Positions 48,620-58,174 of a stretch of 64,000 nucleotides of DNA are shown here, piece by piece (positions within the stretch are counted from its first letter, which is position 1; each line of letters starts with the position of its first letter). The notes under the pieces are model-generated. The model had not been told where the DNA came from and ran no database searches. It saw only the letters and a program-made list of their open reading frames with translations. This DNA is from an uncultured Eubacteriales bacterium (lineage in GTDB: Bacteria; Bacillota; Clostridia; Oscillospirales; Acutalibacteraceae): positions 1 through 64,000 of the forward strand of contig CAKVAX010000005.1 in the NCBI GenBank assembly GCA_934725425.1, in the 5' to 3' direction. The position numbers and the translations under genes are program-made.

Positions 48620-51202
48620 ATGAGTTTTTTAAAATTATTGTTCGGAAATTACAGTAAACGTGAACTTAAACGCATAAGGCCTATGGCTAATGCGGTATAT
48701 AATTTAGAAACCAAATATTTAAATATGACCGATGAGGAGCTTGCTTCTCAGACGGTGGTTCTGAAGGAACGCCTTAAAAACGGCGAAACTTTGGACGATA
48801 TTCTTCCGGATGCATTCGCAGTTTGCCGCGAAGCTGCCGACAGAGTTCTTGGAAAGCGCCCGTTCCCTGTTCAAGTTTTGGGCGGAATAGTTCTTCATCA
48901 AGGAAGAATCAGTGAAATGATGACCGGTGAAGGTAAAACCTTGGTCGAAACCATGCCGGCTTATCTTAATGCTCTTACCGGAAAAGGCGTTCATATCGTA
49001 ACGGTTAATGACTATTTGGCAAAGCGTGACTCCGAAGAAATGGGTAAAATTTATAAATTTCTGGGATTAACTGTAGGCCTTGTTTTGAGCGGAGACACCA
49101 GACAGAAAAAAATCAAAGCTTATGCCGCTGATATAACCTACGGCACGAATAATGAATTCGGATTTGACTATTTAAGAGACAACATGGTCACGGATATGAG
49201 GGCAAAAGTTCAAAGAGGACATAATTTTGCTATAGTCGACGAAGTGGACTCCATTTTAATCGACGAAGCAAGGACTCCGTTGATTATTTCCGGCGAAGGC
49301 GATAAATCTACTGAACTTTATACAATAGCCGATAAGTTTGCAAAATCTTTAAGAATGTTAAAAGTTGCCGAAATAGATGCAAAAGAGGACAACGAGGAAT
49401 TATTCCAAGACCACGATTATGTAGTAGATGAAAAAGCAAAAACAGCTACCCTAACAAAATCAGGCGTGGAAAAAGCCGAAAAATATTTCAACATTGATAA
49501 TTTGACGGACCCCGAACACCTTAATTTACAACATCATATCAACCAAGCTATCAAAGCAAACGGCGTTATGACAAAAGATATTGACTATGTTGTAAAAAAC
49601 GGCGAAGTACTTATCGTTGATGAATTTACCGGTCGTATAATGATTGGAAGAAGATACAATGACGGTCTTCATCAGGCAATCGAAGCAAAAGAGGGCGTTA
49701 AAGTTGAAAAAGAATCCAAAACTTTGGCTTCGATAACTTTCCAAAATTATTTCAGACTTTATAACAAGCTTTCCGGAATGACCGGTACTGCTATGACCGA
49801 AGAAGAAGAATTCAGAGAGATTTACAAGCTCGATATCGTTACGATTCCTACCAACAAACCGGTTATAAGAGAAGATCTCCCCGATGTTGTTTATAAAACT
49901 CAAATGGGAAAATATCATGCAATAGTTAAAGATATAATCGAAAGCCACGAAAAAGGCCAGCCGGTGCTCGTCGGTACGGTTTCGATTGAAAAATCCGAAA
50001 TTTTGAGTAACCTCTTAAGAGAAAAAGGCATCAAGCACGAAGTTTTAAACGCTAAATATCACGAAAAAGAAGCCGCTATAATTGCTCAGGCGGGCAAAAA
50101 AGGCGCTATTACAATCGCAACGAACATGGCAGGACGTGGAACCGATATAATTTTGGGCGGTAACGCAGCATATATGGCCAGAACTGAGCTGAAAAACTTG
50201 GGATATGACGATGAAACAATCAACGAAGCCGACAGCTTCTCGGAAACAGAAGACGAGAAAATTTTAAATGCAAGAGCTAAATATGCCGAGCTTTATAAGA
50301 AATATAAAGATGGCCTAAAAGGCGCCGCAAAAGAAGTCCGAGAACTCGGCGGATTGTACGTAATCGGTACGGAGCGCCACGAAACCCGAAGGATTGATAA
50401 TCAGCTTCGTGGAAGGTCCGGAAGACAAGGTGACCCCGGAAAGAGCCGCTTTTATCTGTCTCTCGAAGATGACCTCATGAGACTTTTCGGCGGAGACCGT
50501 TTAAAACGCTGGATGGAACACCTCAATGTTGATGATGAGACTCCGCTCGAAGCCAAAATGCTCACCAGGTCCATCGAAGCTGCTCAAAGAAAGATTGAAG
50601 GCCGTAACTTTGCAATTCGTAAAAATGTACTTCAATATGACGATGTTCTTAATCGTCAGCGCGAAATTATATACGGTCAGCGTGATCAGGTTCTTGCCGG
50701 CGAAGACCTTAGCAAGATGATAATTTCGATGATTGATGAAATGTCCAAGGTAGTAGTTTCTCGCTTTATAAATCCTAGTTCTCCAAAAGAGACTTGGAAT
50801 ATTGAAGGTCTTAGAAGTTATTATATGGGCTGGGTTCTTGGCGAGGATGAACTTAAATTCGGCGATGAAAATCCGATTGATATGACTTATGATGAAATCG
50901 TTGAATTTATAAGAAATAAATCCCAGAAAATAAGAGTCAGACACGAAGAAATTTTAGGCGAAGAAGCCTCTCGTGAACTCGAAAGAGTGGTTCTCCTCAG
51001 CAATGTTGATGAACAGTGGATGGATCACATTGACGCCATGGAAGAATTAAAACGAGGAATCAATTTGAGAGCATATGGTCAAAGAGATCCGGTTGTTGAG
51101 TATAGGGTAGAAGGCTTCGATATGTTTGACGCCATGATTGAAACTATCCGTGAAAACACCGTAAAAATGCTACTTTGCTTTAAATTTAATATAAAAATGT
51201 AG
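48620..51202 (+). CDS. secA: preprotein translocase ATPase SecA
   Basis: 860 residues. The motor for Sec export. Walker A MTGEGKT (~104-110), the DEVDSILIDEARTPLIISG box (~205-223), preprotein cross-linking domain, second nucleotide domain with GTERHETRRIDNQLRGRSGRQGDPG, then helical scaffold and wing. It ends at FKFNIKM without the zinc-binding SEC-C tail, as is common in gut Clostridia. Ribosome site GAGGTG; own terminator. Confidence 0.98.
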   Translation: MSFLKLLFGNYSKRELKRIRPMANAVYNLETKYLNMTDEELASQTVVLKERLKNGETLDDILPDAFAVCREAADRVLGKRPFPVQVLGGIVLHQGRISEMMTGEGKTLVETMPAYLNALTGKGVHIVTVNDYLAKRDSEEMGKIYKFLGLTVGLVLSGDTRQKKIKAYAADITYGTNNEFGFDYLRDNMVTDMRAKVQRGHNFAIVDEVDSILIDEARTPLIISGEGDKSTELYTIADKFAKSLRMLKVAEIDAKEDNEELFQDHDYVVDEKAKTATLTKSGVEKAEKYFNIDNLTDPEHLNLQHHINQAIKANGVMTKDIDYVVKNGEVLIVDEFTGRIMIGRRYNDGLHQAIEAKEGVKVEKESKTLASITFQNYFRLYNKLSGMTGTAMTEEEEFREIYKLDIVTIPTNKPVIREDLPDVVYKTQMGKYHAIVKDIIESHEKGQPVLVGTVSIEKSEILSNLLREKGIKHEVLNAKYHEKEAAIIAQAGKKGAITIATNMAGRGTDIILGGNAAYMARTELKNLGYDDETINEADSFSETEDEKILNARAKYAELYKKYKDGLKGAAKEVRELGGLYVIGTERHETRRIDNQLRGRSGRQGDPGKSRFYLSLEDDLMRLFGGDRLKRWMEHLNVDDETPLEAKMLTRSIEAAQRKIEGRNFAIRKNVLQYDDVLNRQREIIYGQRDQVLAGEDLSKMIISMIDEMSKVVVSRFINPSSPKETWNIEGLRSYYMGWVLGEDELKFGDENPIDMTYDEIVEFIRNKSQKIRVRHEEILGEEASRELERVVLLSNVDEQWMDHIDAMEELKRGINLRAYGQRDPVVEYRVEGFDMFDAMIETIRENTVKMLLCFKFNIKM

Positions 51203-51208
51203 CTCGTT

Positions 51209-51235
51209 AATCCGCCCGATGTGGCGGATTTTTTA
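51209..51235 (+). terminator. terminator of secA
   Basis: AATCCGCC (51209-51216) with GGCGGATT (51223-51230) and a T-run. Confidence 0.85.
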
Positions 51236-51280
51236 TATAAAAAAGCACCTGCTTAAAAGCGGTGCGAAATTTTTAGGCAT

Positions 51281-51307
51281 AAAAATACTCGGCCCGATGA
51301 GCCGAGT
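51281..51307 (-). terminator. terminator of ftsZ
   Basis: ACTCGGC/GCCGAGT (51287-51293, 51301-51307); on the minus strand followed by ATTTTT. Confidence 0.8.
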
Positions 51308-51314
51308 AATAATT

Positions 51315-52424
51315 TTATCTGTCTTTTTTAAATATTGACATTATATCGTAGAAACTTTCATCATCTTGTTCTTTTTGATTTGATTGTGCAAAATTATTTT
51401 TTGAAGAATCCAATCCGTTATGTACACCGTTTTGCTTACCATTTGATGGTACCGGCATAAAAGATTCACGAGTAGAAAATCCTGTTGCGATAACGGTTAC
51501 GCTGATTGAATCGTCCATGTTTTCATCAAAAGCAGCACCCCAAATGATGTTTGCATCTTCATCGGCTTGTTGAGAAATGATAGATGATGCGGTTTCGATT
51601 TCATCAAGTCCGATATCAGGCGAAGCGGTAATGTTAATGATGACACCCTTAGCGCCATTGATTGCTGTTTCGAGAAGCGGGCTGGATATTGCCATATTTG
51701 CGGCAACTTCTGCTTTGTCTTTTCCGCTTGCTTGTCCGATTCCCATGTGAGCGTATCCGGCGTCTTTCATTATAGATGTTACGTCTGCAAAGTCTAGGTT
51801 TACAAGACCCGGTAAAAGAATTAAGTCAGAGATGCTCTGAACACCTTGTCTTAAAACGTCATCGGCAACGATGAATGCATTCATAAGAGTGATTCTTTGT
51901 TGGCTGGCAAGTTTCAATCTTTCGTTTGGAATTACAACCAAAGAGTCTACGTGTTCTCTTAAAGCTGCGATTCCGTGCTCTGCTTGAGCCATTCTCTTTT
52001 GGCCTTCAAATGCAAACGGCTTAGTTACGATTCCTATGGTAAGAATTCCCATTTCTCTTGCGATTTGTGCAACTATAGGAGCAGCACCTGTTCCTGTTCC
52101 GCCGCCCATTCCGGCAGTTATAAATACCATATCGGAGCCCTTAAGTGCAGCGATTATCTCGTCGCGGCTTTCTTCAGCGGCACGTTGACCGACTTCAGGT
52201 TTAGAACCTGCGCCTTTACCTCTGGTGATTTTTTCTCCGATTTGGATTTTATTGGTAGCCTTAGAACGGAGCAAAGCCTGTCTATCTGTGTTTACGCAGA
52301 TAAACTCAACACATTTTACTCCCGAATCCACCATTCTGTTTACAGCGTTTCCGCCGCCGCCGCCTACTCCGACAACTTTTATTTTAACTATTTCCTCAGT
52401 GTTATTATCGAACTCAAAACCCAT
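51315..52424 (-). CDS. ftsZ: cell division protein FtsZ
   Basis: 369 residues. A tubulin-like GTPase that forms the division ring. Signature GGGTGTGAAPIVA (~106-118), N-terminal GVGGGGGNAVNRM (~20-32), T7-loop region NLDFADVTSIM. A ~45-residue linker ends with the conserved FtsA/SepF-binding tail SFYDIMSIFKK. It stands alone beside secA, away from a dcw cluster, as in many Clostridia. Confidence 0.98.
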   Translation of the reverse strand: MGFEFDNNTEEIVKIKVVGVGGGGGNAVNRMVDSGVKCVEFICVNTDRQALLRSKATNKIQIGEKITRGKGAGSKPEVGQRAAEESRDEIIAALKGSDMVFITAGMGGGTGTGAAPIVAQIAREMGILTIGIVTKPFAFEGQKRMAQAEHGIAALREHVDSLVVIPNERLKLASQQRITLMNAFIVADDVLRQGVQSISDLILLPGLVNLDFADVTSIMKDAGYAHMGIGQASGKDKAEVAANMAISSPLLETAINGAKGVIINITASPDIGLDEIETASSIISQQADEDANIIWGAAFDENMDDSISVTVIATGFSTRESFMPVPSNGKQNGVHNGLDSSKNNFAQSNQKEQDDESFYDIMSIFKKDR

Positions 52425-52607
52425 ATGCTAACCCTCCGTGTTAACTGGCAATCTAAATTGCAAATTTATTATTTTATATACTATTCATCAAATTCTTCAC
52501 CTAAGTATATCACATAAATATATTTTTTTCAACAACATATAAATTAATAAAAAAATTAAAAGTTAAATATTAAAATAATTTTTTTAAAATTAATGATTAA
52601 TTTTGAT

Positions 52608-52636
52608 TTGACAAACATTAAAATAAGTAGTATAAT
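52608..52636 (+). promoter_or_regulatory. promoter of the gene at 52687
   Basis: TTGACA (52608-52613), 17-base spacer, TATAAT (52631-52636): perfect consensus. Confidence 0.8.
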
Positions 52637-52686
52637 CATTAACAAATCTAAAATAAAATTTATATTTCAAATAGGAGAGTAAAATT

Positions 52687-53277
52687 ATGGGGAAAATACG
52701 TATATTTTCAGCCGCAAAGGCGATTTTTTTGTCTATAATAGGAATTTTTGCGGTAAGTTCTATAAAAGTTCACGGAGAGTATCAATATCTCAATAATAAA
52801 GGATTTATTGATAGGTTATATGACGAAAAAGAGCGCCAAATTTTTAAAAAATTGTACAATTATATGAATACCACTCCTAGATTAGACAGAAAGAGTCAAA
52901 TCGAAGCACTTCTGCCTGAGGAGCTCCAAAAAATGCTGGATCAAAAAAATACAGGTTCTATGTTTATTATTTCAAAAAGAGGTTTCAAACATGCATTCGG
53001 TGAAGTTTTGAGTAAAGTGATACCTATATTTGACTTTTCGGACGATGATGCTTTGAAATTGGCTGCAATTTATTTAGGGGTCGAACCCGAGGATGTCCTC
53101 GAAAGCGCTAAAGAATGCGGCGCTCGGTTTATAGGTTGCAGAGAGTTCGGCTATGACGTTAAGGAAAAATTAAAAAGAAAGACGAATGACGAACGCAGGT
53201 TCTATTTTATCTGTGATGATGATTCCGATATGGATTCTGATATGGATTTCGACTCTTTCGACGCATACAGAATATAA
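52687..53277 (+). CDS. secreted or anchored protein of unknown function with acidic end
   Basis: 196 residues. Signal-like hydrophobic start (~9-28) with a possible cut near VHG, a helical middle (LYDEKERQIFKKLYNYMNTTPR, IEALLPEELQKMLDQKN), then FDFSDDDALKLAAIYLGVEPEDVLE and a C-terminal Asp/Ser/Met-rich tail (DDDSDMDSDMDFD). Ribosome site AGGAGAG. Strong promoter, no family recognised. Confidence 0.55.
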   Translation: MGKIRIFSAAKAIFLSIIGIFAVSSIKVHGEYQYLNNKGFIDRLYDEKERQIFKKLYNYMNTTPRLDRKSQIEALLPEELQKMLDQKNTGSMFIISKRGFKHAFGEVLSKVIPIFDFSDDDALKLAAIYLGVEPEDVLESAKECGARFIGCREFGYDVKEKLKRKTNDERRFYFICDDDSDMDSDMDFDSFDAYRI

Positions 53278-53297
53278 TATCAATTAAATAAAATAAA

Positions 53298-53307
53298 AAA
53301 GCTCCCT
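53298..53307. repeat. 10-bp inverted repeat, left end of the restriction-modification island
   Basis: AAAGCTCCCT here is the reverse complement of AGGGAGCTTT at 55470-55479, about 2.17 kb away on the other side of the restriction-modification genes. It may be a boundary or chance; each copy also takes part in local hairpins. Confidence 0.4.
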
Positions 53308-53438
53308 TGGGGCACACTACGTAGGGAAGGTGCCCCAAAGGGTGGCTCTTGTATCTAAACTAAATAATTGATTTCCTTAAGCGGTGTAGCCATTGGCTAT
53401 GCCACTTTTTTGTTACACACCTTTTCAAAGTGTGTAAC
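53307..53438. repeat. cluster of strong hairpins upstream of the restriction-modification genes
   Basis: Three hairpins in a row: TTGGGGCAC/GTGCCCCAA (53307-53315, 53330-53338), an imperfect GGTGTAGCCA/TGGCTATGCCAC at ~53382-53405, and GTTACACAC/GTGTGTAAC (53412-53420, 53430-53438). GC-rich compared with the surroundings. The stretch 53278-53605 has no gene that I see. Confidence 0.6.
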
Positions 53439-53554
53439 CCACTATGACACTTTCACGAATACTCCGTGCAAAGATGTCAGTGGATTCTATCGGAATAGAC
53501 AAAAAACGGTTGTAAAAATTTTTTAGGATAAATAAAACTTAGTTACAAAAACAT

Positions 53555-53583
53555 TTGATAATAATACGCGTTTATGTTATAAT
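53555..53583 (+). promoter_or_regulatory. promoter of the restriction-modification operon
   Basis: TTGATA (53555-53560), 17-base spacer, TATAAT (53578-53583). Confidence 0.65.
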
Positions 53584-53605
53584 TTATTAAAAAGGCAGTG
53601 TTAAT

Positions 53606-54484
53606 ATGAGTTTTAATCATTTTATTGGTACAATTATTGAGCTTTCCGTGACAAGAAAGTTTGCCGAAGCTTCTGAAGAAATCAAGATATATGTTAATGA
53701 GTTAGACAGACAAACAGTTATTGATATAGTAAAAGAAATTGGAACTATACCAGAATGTATTGAGGCAAGTTCTTCTTCCGAGAAATTATTTTCAAAAGCA
53801 TCAGACTGTATTTTAGCTCGTTGTTTTTCAGAATTAGGTATGCCATCTATTGCGGTAAACGAGCGCGGTAACAGTGCAGATATTATTGCACGAAGTATCC
53901 ACGGGTATACTTTGGTTGCAGATGCCAAAACATTTAGATTGAGCCGAACGGCAAAAAACCAAAAGGATTTTAAAATTGATACATTAAGTAACTGGCGTGG
54001 GTCAGAACACGATTTTGCATTACTTGTTGCTCCATATTTTCAATATCCTAACACTGTAAGTCAAATATACGCATCTGCATTAGATAAGCAAGTGTGTCTG
54101 CTTTCGTGGGAACATATTTTGTTCTTATTAGAAAACAATGTAATGGAATCTGACACCTTAAGTTTAGAATCTATTTGGAATGCTCCTGTTAGGCTGGCAA
54201 GAGATACACGGATAGCGTATGCTGATAGAATGAACTGTCAATTTCCTTATATAAATCAAATGCTTTGCGACCGAATTTCAGTTCCAATCCAGAAATTTAG
54301 TGAGCAGTTAGATGTTTGCAAAGATATTATTCGTAATAGAGGTAATTATGAATTAGAATATCTTAATACTGAAAAAGAAGCAATAACAACGTTAACTAGA
54401 GATGAAGCAATAGCTGAACTATTAAAAAGCAAAAAAGTTTTAGAAAGAATTTCAACGATTGAAAAATTTGTTTCATCCTTATAG
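53606..54484 (+). CDS. hindIIIR-like: type II restriction endonuclease, HindIII family
   Basis: 292 residues, about the length of R.HindIII (300). The central block VADAKTFRLSRTAKNQKDFK (~109-128) is almost the same as in R.HindIII and contains the PD-(D/E)xK-type DAK catalytic triad element, with an upstream Asp in NSADIIA. FQYPNTVSQIY and SWEHILFLL are also shared. Expected target AAGCTT (inference from the family). Weak ribosome site (GGCAGTG). Nine bases before the methylase gene. Confidence 0.9.
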   Translation: MSFNHFIGTIIELSVTRKFAEASEEIKIYVNELDRQTVIDIVKEIGTIPECIEASSSSEKLFSKASDCILARCFSELGMPSIAVNERGNSADIIARSIHGYTLVADAKTFRLSRTAKNQKDFKIDTLSNWRGSEHDFALLVAPYFQYPNTVSQIYASALDKQVCLLSWEHILFLLENNVMESDTLSLESIWNAPVRLARDTRIAYADRMNCQFPYINQMLCDRISVPIQKFSEQLDVCKDIIRNRGNYELEYLNTEKEAITTLTRDEAIAELLKSKKVLERISTIEKFVSSL

Positions 54485-54493
54485 GAGAGTAAT

Positions 54494-55387
54494 ATGAGTG
54501 CTGTAATTTGCGGAGATTCGATTAAAGAAATAAAAAAAATTAGTGATAATTCAATACATTTAATACTTTCAGATATTCCTTATGGAATTTCATTTGATAA
54601 ATGGGATGTTTTGCATAATAATACAAATTCAGCTTTGCTTGGAAAAAGTCCGGCACAAGATAAAAGCTCGGTTTTTAAAACACGAGGAAAACCCTTAAAC
54701 GGTTGGTCAGAAGCTGATAAGCAGATCCCTTTAGAATATTATCAATGGTGTAGCAAATGGGCTTCCGAATGGTTGAGAGTGCTTAAACCCGGTGCTAGTT
54801 GTTTCATATTTGCGGGTAGACGATATGCGCATAGGTGCATTTGTGCCTTAGAAGATGCTGGTTTTATATTTAAGGATATGCTTTCTTGGCAAAAAGATGC
54901 TGCGGCTCATAGAGCTCAAAATGTTTCTGTTGTTTTTGACAAAAGGAACGATATTATAAATGCAGAAAAATGGAATGGCTGGAAACTGGGTAATTTAAGA
55001 CCGTTATTTGAACCAATTTTATGGTTTATGAAACCCTATGCAATTGGAGATACTTTAACAGATAATATTATTCAAAATGAAGTTGGCGGATACAACGAAA
55101 GTGCTATCAAAAACAATCCCCTTTTAAATCAAGGGCTTGAAATATGTTCTAATATCATTAAGTGTAAAGCGGAAAAATCGGACAGGGGGTTACACCCTGC
55201 TCAAAAACCGATTGCACTTATGAAATATTTAATAGAACTAACCACTATAAAAGGGCAAACCGTATTAGATCCTTTCTGTGGTTGTGGGTCAACGCTACAA
55301 GCTGCTAAGGAATTGGATAGAGAGTACATTGGTATTGAAATAAATCCAGATTATTACAACACGGTGTGCAAAAGGTTAGATGATTAA
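54494..55387 (+). CDS. hindIIIM-like: DNA adenine-N6 methyltransferase of the HindIII type
   Basis: 297 residues. Beta-class N6-adenine methylase: catalytic motif IV DIPYG near residue 26-30 comes first, and SAM-binding motif I (DPFCGCGST, ~258-266) last. The target-recognition part lies between (~60-230). It would methylate AAGCTT to protect the host; AAGCTT occurs many times in this window (for example 2993, 6069, 53667). Ribosome site AGGAGAG. Confidence 0.9.
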   Translation: MSAVICGDSIKEIKKISDNSIHLILSDIPYGISFDKWDVLHNNTNSALLGKSPAQDKSSVFKTRGKPLNGWSEADKQIPLEYYQWCSKWASEWLRVLKPGASCFIFAGRRYAHRCICALEDAGFIFKDMLSWQKDAAAHRAQNVSVVFDKRNDIINAEKWNGWKLGNLRPLFEPILWFMKPYAIGDTLTDNIIQNEVGGYNESAIKNNPLLNQGLEICSNIIKCKAEKSDRGLHPAQKPIALMKYLIELTTIKGQTVLDPFCGCGSTLQAAKELDREYIGIEINPDYYNTVCKRLDD

Positions 55388-55428
55388 AACAGAAGTCAGG
55401 GAAAAATTAACCCTGACTTCTGTTTTTT
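55388..55428 (+). terminator. terminator of the restriction-modification operon
   Basis: A perfect 14-base stem (55388-55401 with 55411-55424) followed by TTTT. Confidence 0.9.
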
Positions 55429-55469
55429 GCAATAGGAAAATGACTTCTTTACGAAATGTCTCCCTTTTT

Positions 55470-55479
55470 AGGGAGCTTT
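55470..55479. repeat. 10-bp inverted repeat, right end of the restriction-modification island
   Basis: AGGGAGCTTT, partner of 53298-53307. Confidence 0.4.
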
Positions 55480-55481
55480 AA

Positions 55482-55643
55482 TTAATTTATGCTGGATTCC
55501 AGGTATTCATCAAGCTCTTTGTCTTCTCTTTTTTTCTTTCTTTCGAATAAAAGCACCATCGAAACTGCCACGGTAATAATCGTAAATATTGATGCTATGA
55601 TTCCTACAAACATCATGGAACTTAACTTATTTTTTCCGTTCAT
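55482..55643 (-). CDS. small single-pass membrane protein
   Basis: 53 residues from an ATG at 55643, preceded by AAGGGG: short polar start, one membrane helix (~11-33), then a charged tail (ERKKKREDKELDEYLESS). Resembles the small anchor proteins often found beside transporters. It lies just downstream (68 bases) of the P-type ATPase gene on the same strand, so it could be a small subunit; that is inference. Confidence 0.55.
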   Translation of the reverse strand: MNGKNKLSSMMFVGIIASIFTIITVAVSMVLLFERKKKREDKELDEYLESSIN

Positions 55644-55710
55644 TTTAATTTCCCCTTTCAATTTATCCTAAGTTTATACTAATTAATTTGGATTGGTAAG
55701 TCAATTAAAT

Positions 55711-58089
55711 TTATGTCGAATGATTTTTTAAAATTAATTTTTCGGTCCATTTTTCCCAAGGAATTTTTGAAAATAACTCGTAAATTACATATCCGATTAC
55801 GAAAAGAGGTATGAAAATCAAGAAATTTACCCAGTTAAAAGGTTCAACACTGAATACATTGGAAAAGGCTGTCATCCCTAGAAAAAAAGATAGACTCACG
55901 CCCCATAACAAGGTTTTTCGCAGTTTGTTGAGAGGAAGCGAAATATTATATAAAAGCATAATCCCGATTGCACCTGTTATTAAAACCGCTAAAGTAGAGT
56001 ACTTGAAATAGCTCAGGTTAAACACTGCGTATAGCCCTACGCAAATCAAAATCTCGCTCACGATTGTGAGTGCCGCCGGCAAAGCTTTGCTTACTATGTT
56101 TGTAAATAGGTTTCCTTGAATTCTTTGCCTGTTTGGCTCGAGCGCAAGCACAAATGAAGGTATTCCTATCGTCAAGGAGCTTAACAAAGTCATTTGAATT
56201 AAAATAAAAGGATAGGAATAAGGAATAATAACAAATAAAAGTGAAAGCAAAAATGAATATATAGTTTTTACGAGGAACAAAGAAGATGACCTTTGAATAT
56301 TATTTATAGCGATTCTTCCTTCTGCCACAGCCAAAGGCATCGATGCGAAATCAGAATTTAAAAGTACTAAATGAGAAATATTCCTTGCGATATCACTTCC
56401 GTTAGCCATTGCCACGCTGCAATCGGATTCTTTCATCGCTAAAACATCATTCACACCGTCTCCAACCATTGCCACGGTTTTCCCGCTTTCTTTAAGAGCT
56501 TTTATTATTAGTTGTTTTTGCGGCGGGGTTACCCTCCCGAAGATTGTGTATTTTGTTGCGGCTTCACGGATTTCCTCCTCGGATTTCAAAGTGGATACAT
56601 CGATATATGAATCGGTATTATCAAGCTCAACACGCTTGGCTATTTTTGACACGGTGATTGGATTGTCGCCCGAAATAACTTTTATATTTACGCCTTGCTT
56701 TTTAAAAAAGTTCAGTGTTTTAGCCGCGCTGTGTCTTATTTTATCTTTTATGAGGACTATTCCGATATATTCCAAATCTTGCGGTAAATCTTCGCTTTTG
56801 AAAGAATTTTTTGAATGAGCGATAGTTATAACTCTGTAATCTTCAGAAAATTTTTGTATTTCATGTTCGATTTTATAATGTTCATCTTTAAAAATTATTT
56901 CGCCTGCGCCCATTACTATGGTTCCGAGCTCTTTGGATTGAATCCCGGACCACTTTTTTTCGGAAGAAAACGGAATGATTTTTTCTATTGTTATATTGTT
57001 TTCTTTGCTTTTGAATACCTCAGCTATAGCCTTAAAAGTTTCGTTGGAATCGTTTAAATTATTTGCGATTGCCGATAAATAACGGCTCATTTCTTGCTTC
57101 GAAAAATTACTTGAAGGGATAACATCATGTATTTCAAAGCTCCCTTCGGTTATAGTTCCGGTTTTGTCGAGGCAGAGTGTGTCGACTCGTGCCAAAGTTT
57201 CAAGGCAGTAAATATCTTGTACAAGAATTCTTCTTTTCGAGAGCCTTAAAACTCCTACCGCAAGCACGGAACTTGTGAGCAAAACCAGTCCCTCGGGAAT
57301 CATGCTCGTTAAAGCTGCCGATGTTGTGATTATCGCTGAGGAATAATCATATCCTGAGGATAATAATTGGCGATAAAAAAGAATTCCGCCGATGGGTATA
57401 ATTGCTATCGAAATAATTTTTATTATTTTATTTACAGTGGTCATGATTTCGGATTTTGTTTTTTTGATGCATTTGGATTCTTTAAGCATCGCCGAGGAAT
57501 AATTTTCTTTCCCTACGTGTTCCGCCTGGGCTGTGCATTTTCCGCTTACCACATAGCTCCCCGCCAACAATAAATCTCCGGGTTTTTTTGAAATTAAATC
57601 GGGTTCGCCGGTCAAAAACGATTCGTTTACTTCGCATTTTCCTTGTTTTATTACGGAATCCGCCATGATTTGATTTCCCGGCTCGAAAAATAGTACATCA
57701 TCAAGCACTACTTGTTCTATAGGAATTTTTTTATGTTTGCCGTTTCTTATAACATTTGCATGGCTGCATGATATGAAATTCAAACGCTCAACCGTATTTC
57801 TGGCTCGAAGCTCCTGGCTGATTCCTATTATGCAGTTGCATATAACCACTCCCATAAACATAAGATTTTTATATAAACCCGTGTACATAACCGCCAAGGC
57901 GATAAGTACATTCAGTATGTTGAAAAGTGTGAGCACGTTATCTTTTATTATATCGGAAGTGGATTTTGTTTTTATGGATTTGTCAACGTTTACAAGTCCG
58001 TCGTTTATACGATTTTTTATTTCTTTATCGGTAAGGCCAAAATTTTCTTTGGGGTGATATCTTACGATTTGATTTTCAGCTTCTTCCAT
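55711..58089 (-). CDS. CtpE-like P-type cation-transporting ATPase
   Basis: 792 residues. Phosphorylation motif DKTGTITEG (Asp ~307), actuator motif LTGEPD (in place of TGE-S), ATP-domain hinge MVGDGVNDVLAMKESD, and M4 motif IPEGLV as in Ca2+-type pumps. Ten membrane helices fit. It lacks the N-terminal metal-binding domains of heavy-metal pumps. The closest type I can name is mycobacterial CtpE, a calcium pump; calcium is therefore the best guess for substrate. Ribosome site AGGAGG in the leader. Confidence 0.85.
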   Translation of the reverse strand: MEEAENQIVRYHPKENFGLTDKEIKNRINDGLVNVDKSIKTKSTSDIIKDNVLTLFNILNVLIALAVMYTGLYKNLMFMGVVICNCIIGISQELRARNTVERLNFISCSHANVIRNGKHKKIPIEQVVLDDVLFFEPGNQIMADSVIKQGKCEVNESFLTGEPDLISKKPGDLLLAGSYVVSGKCTAQAEHVGKENYSSAMLKESKCIKKTKSEIMTTVNKIIKIISIAIIPIGGILFYRQLLSSGYDYSSAIITTSAALTSMIPEGLVLLTSSVLAVGVLRLSKRRILVQDIYCLETLARVDTLCLDKTGTITEGSFEIHDVIPSSNFSKQEMSRYLSAIANNLNDSNETFKAIAEVFKSKENNITIEKIIPFSSEKKWSGIQSKELGTIVMGAGEIIFKDEHYKIEHEIQKFSEDYRVITIAHSKNSFKSEDLPQDLEYIGIVLIKDKIRHSAAKTLNFFKKQGVNIKVISGDNPITVSKIAKRVELDNTDSYIDVSTLKSEEEIREAATKYTIFGRVTPPQKQLIIKALKESGKTVAMVGDGVNDVLAMKESDCSVAMANGSDIARNISHLVLLNSDFASMPLAVAEGRIAINNIQRSSSLFLVKTIYSFLLSLLFVIIPYSYPFILIQMTLLSSLTIGIPSFVLALEPNRQRIQGNLFTNIVSKALPAALTIVSEILICVGLYAVFNLSYFKYSTLAVLITGAIGIMLLYNISLPLNKLRKTLLWGVSLSFFLGMTAFSNVFSVEPFNWVNFLIFIPLFVIGYVIYELFSKIPWEKWTEKLILKNHST

Positions 58090-58174
58090 AAGTTTCCTCC
58101 TATAAGTTCATTTGAGTAAATTATAAATAATTCGGTGAATATGTCAAATATATATCTTGAGGTGAATAATTTAT

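Noticed and set aside
55511..58089. Kdp- or heavy-metal-type pump for the P-type ATPase
   Set aside because: No CPx motif or N-terminal metal-binding domain, and no KdpA/C neighbours; the IPEGL motif points to the CtpE/Ca2+ side.
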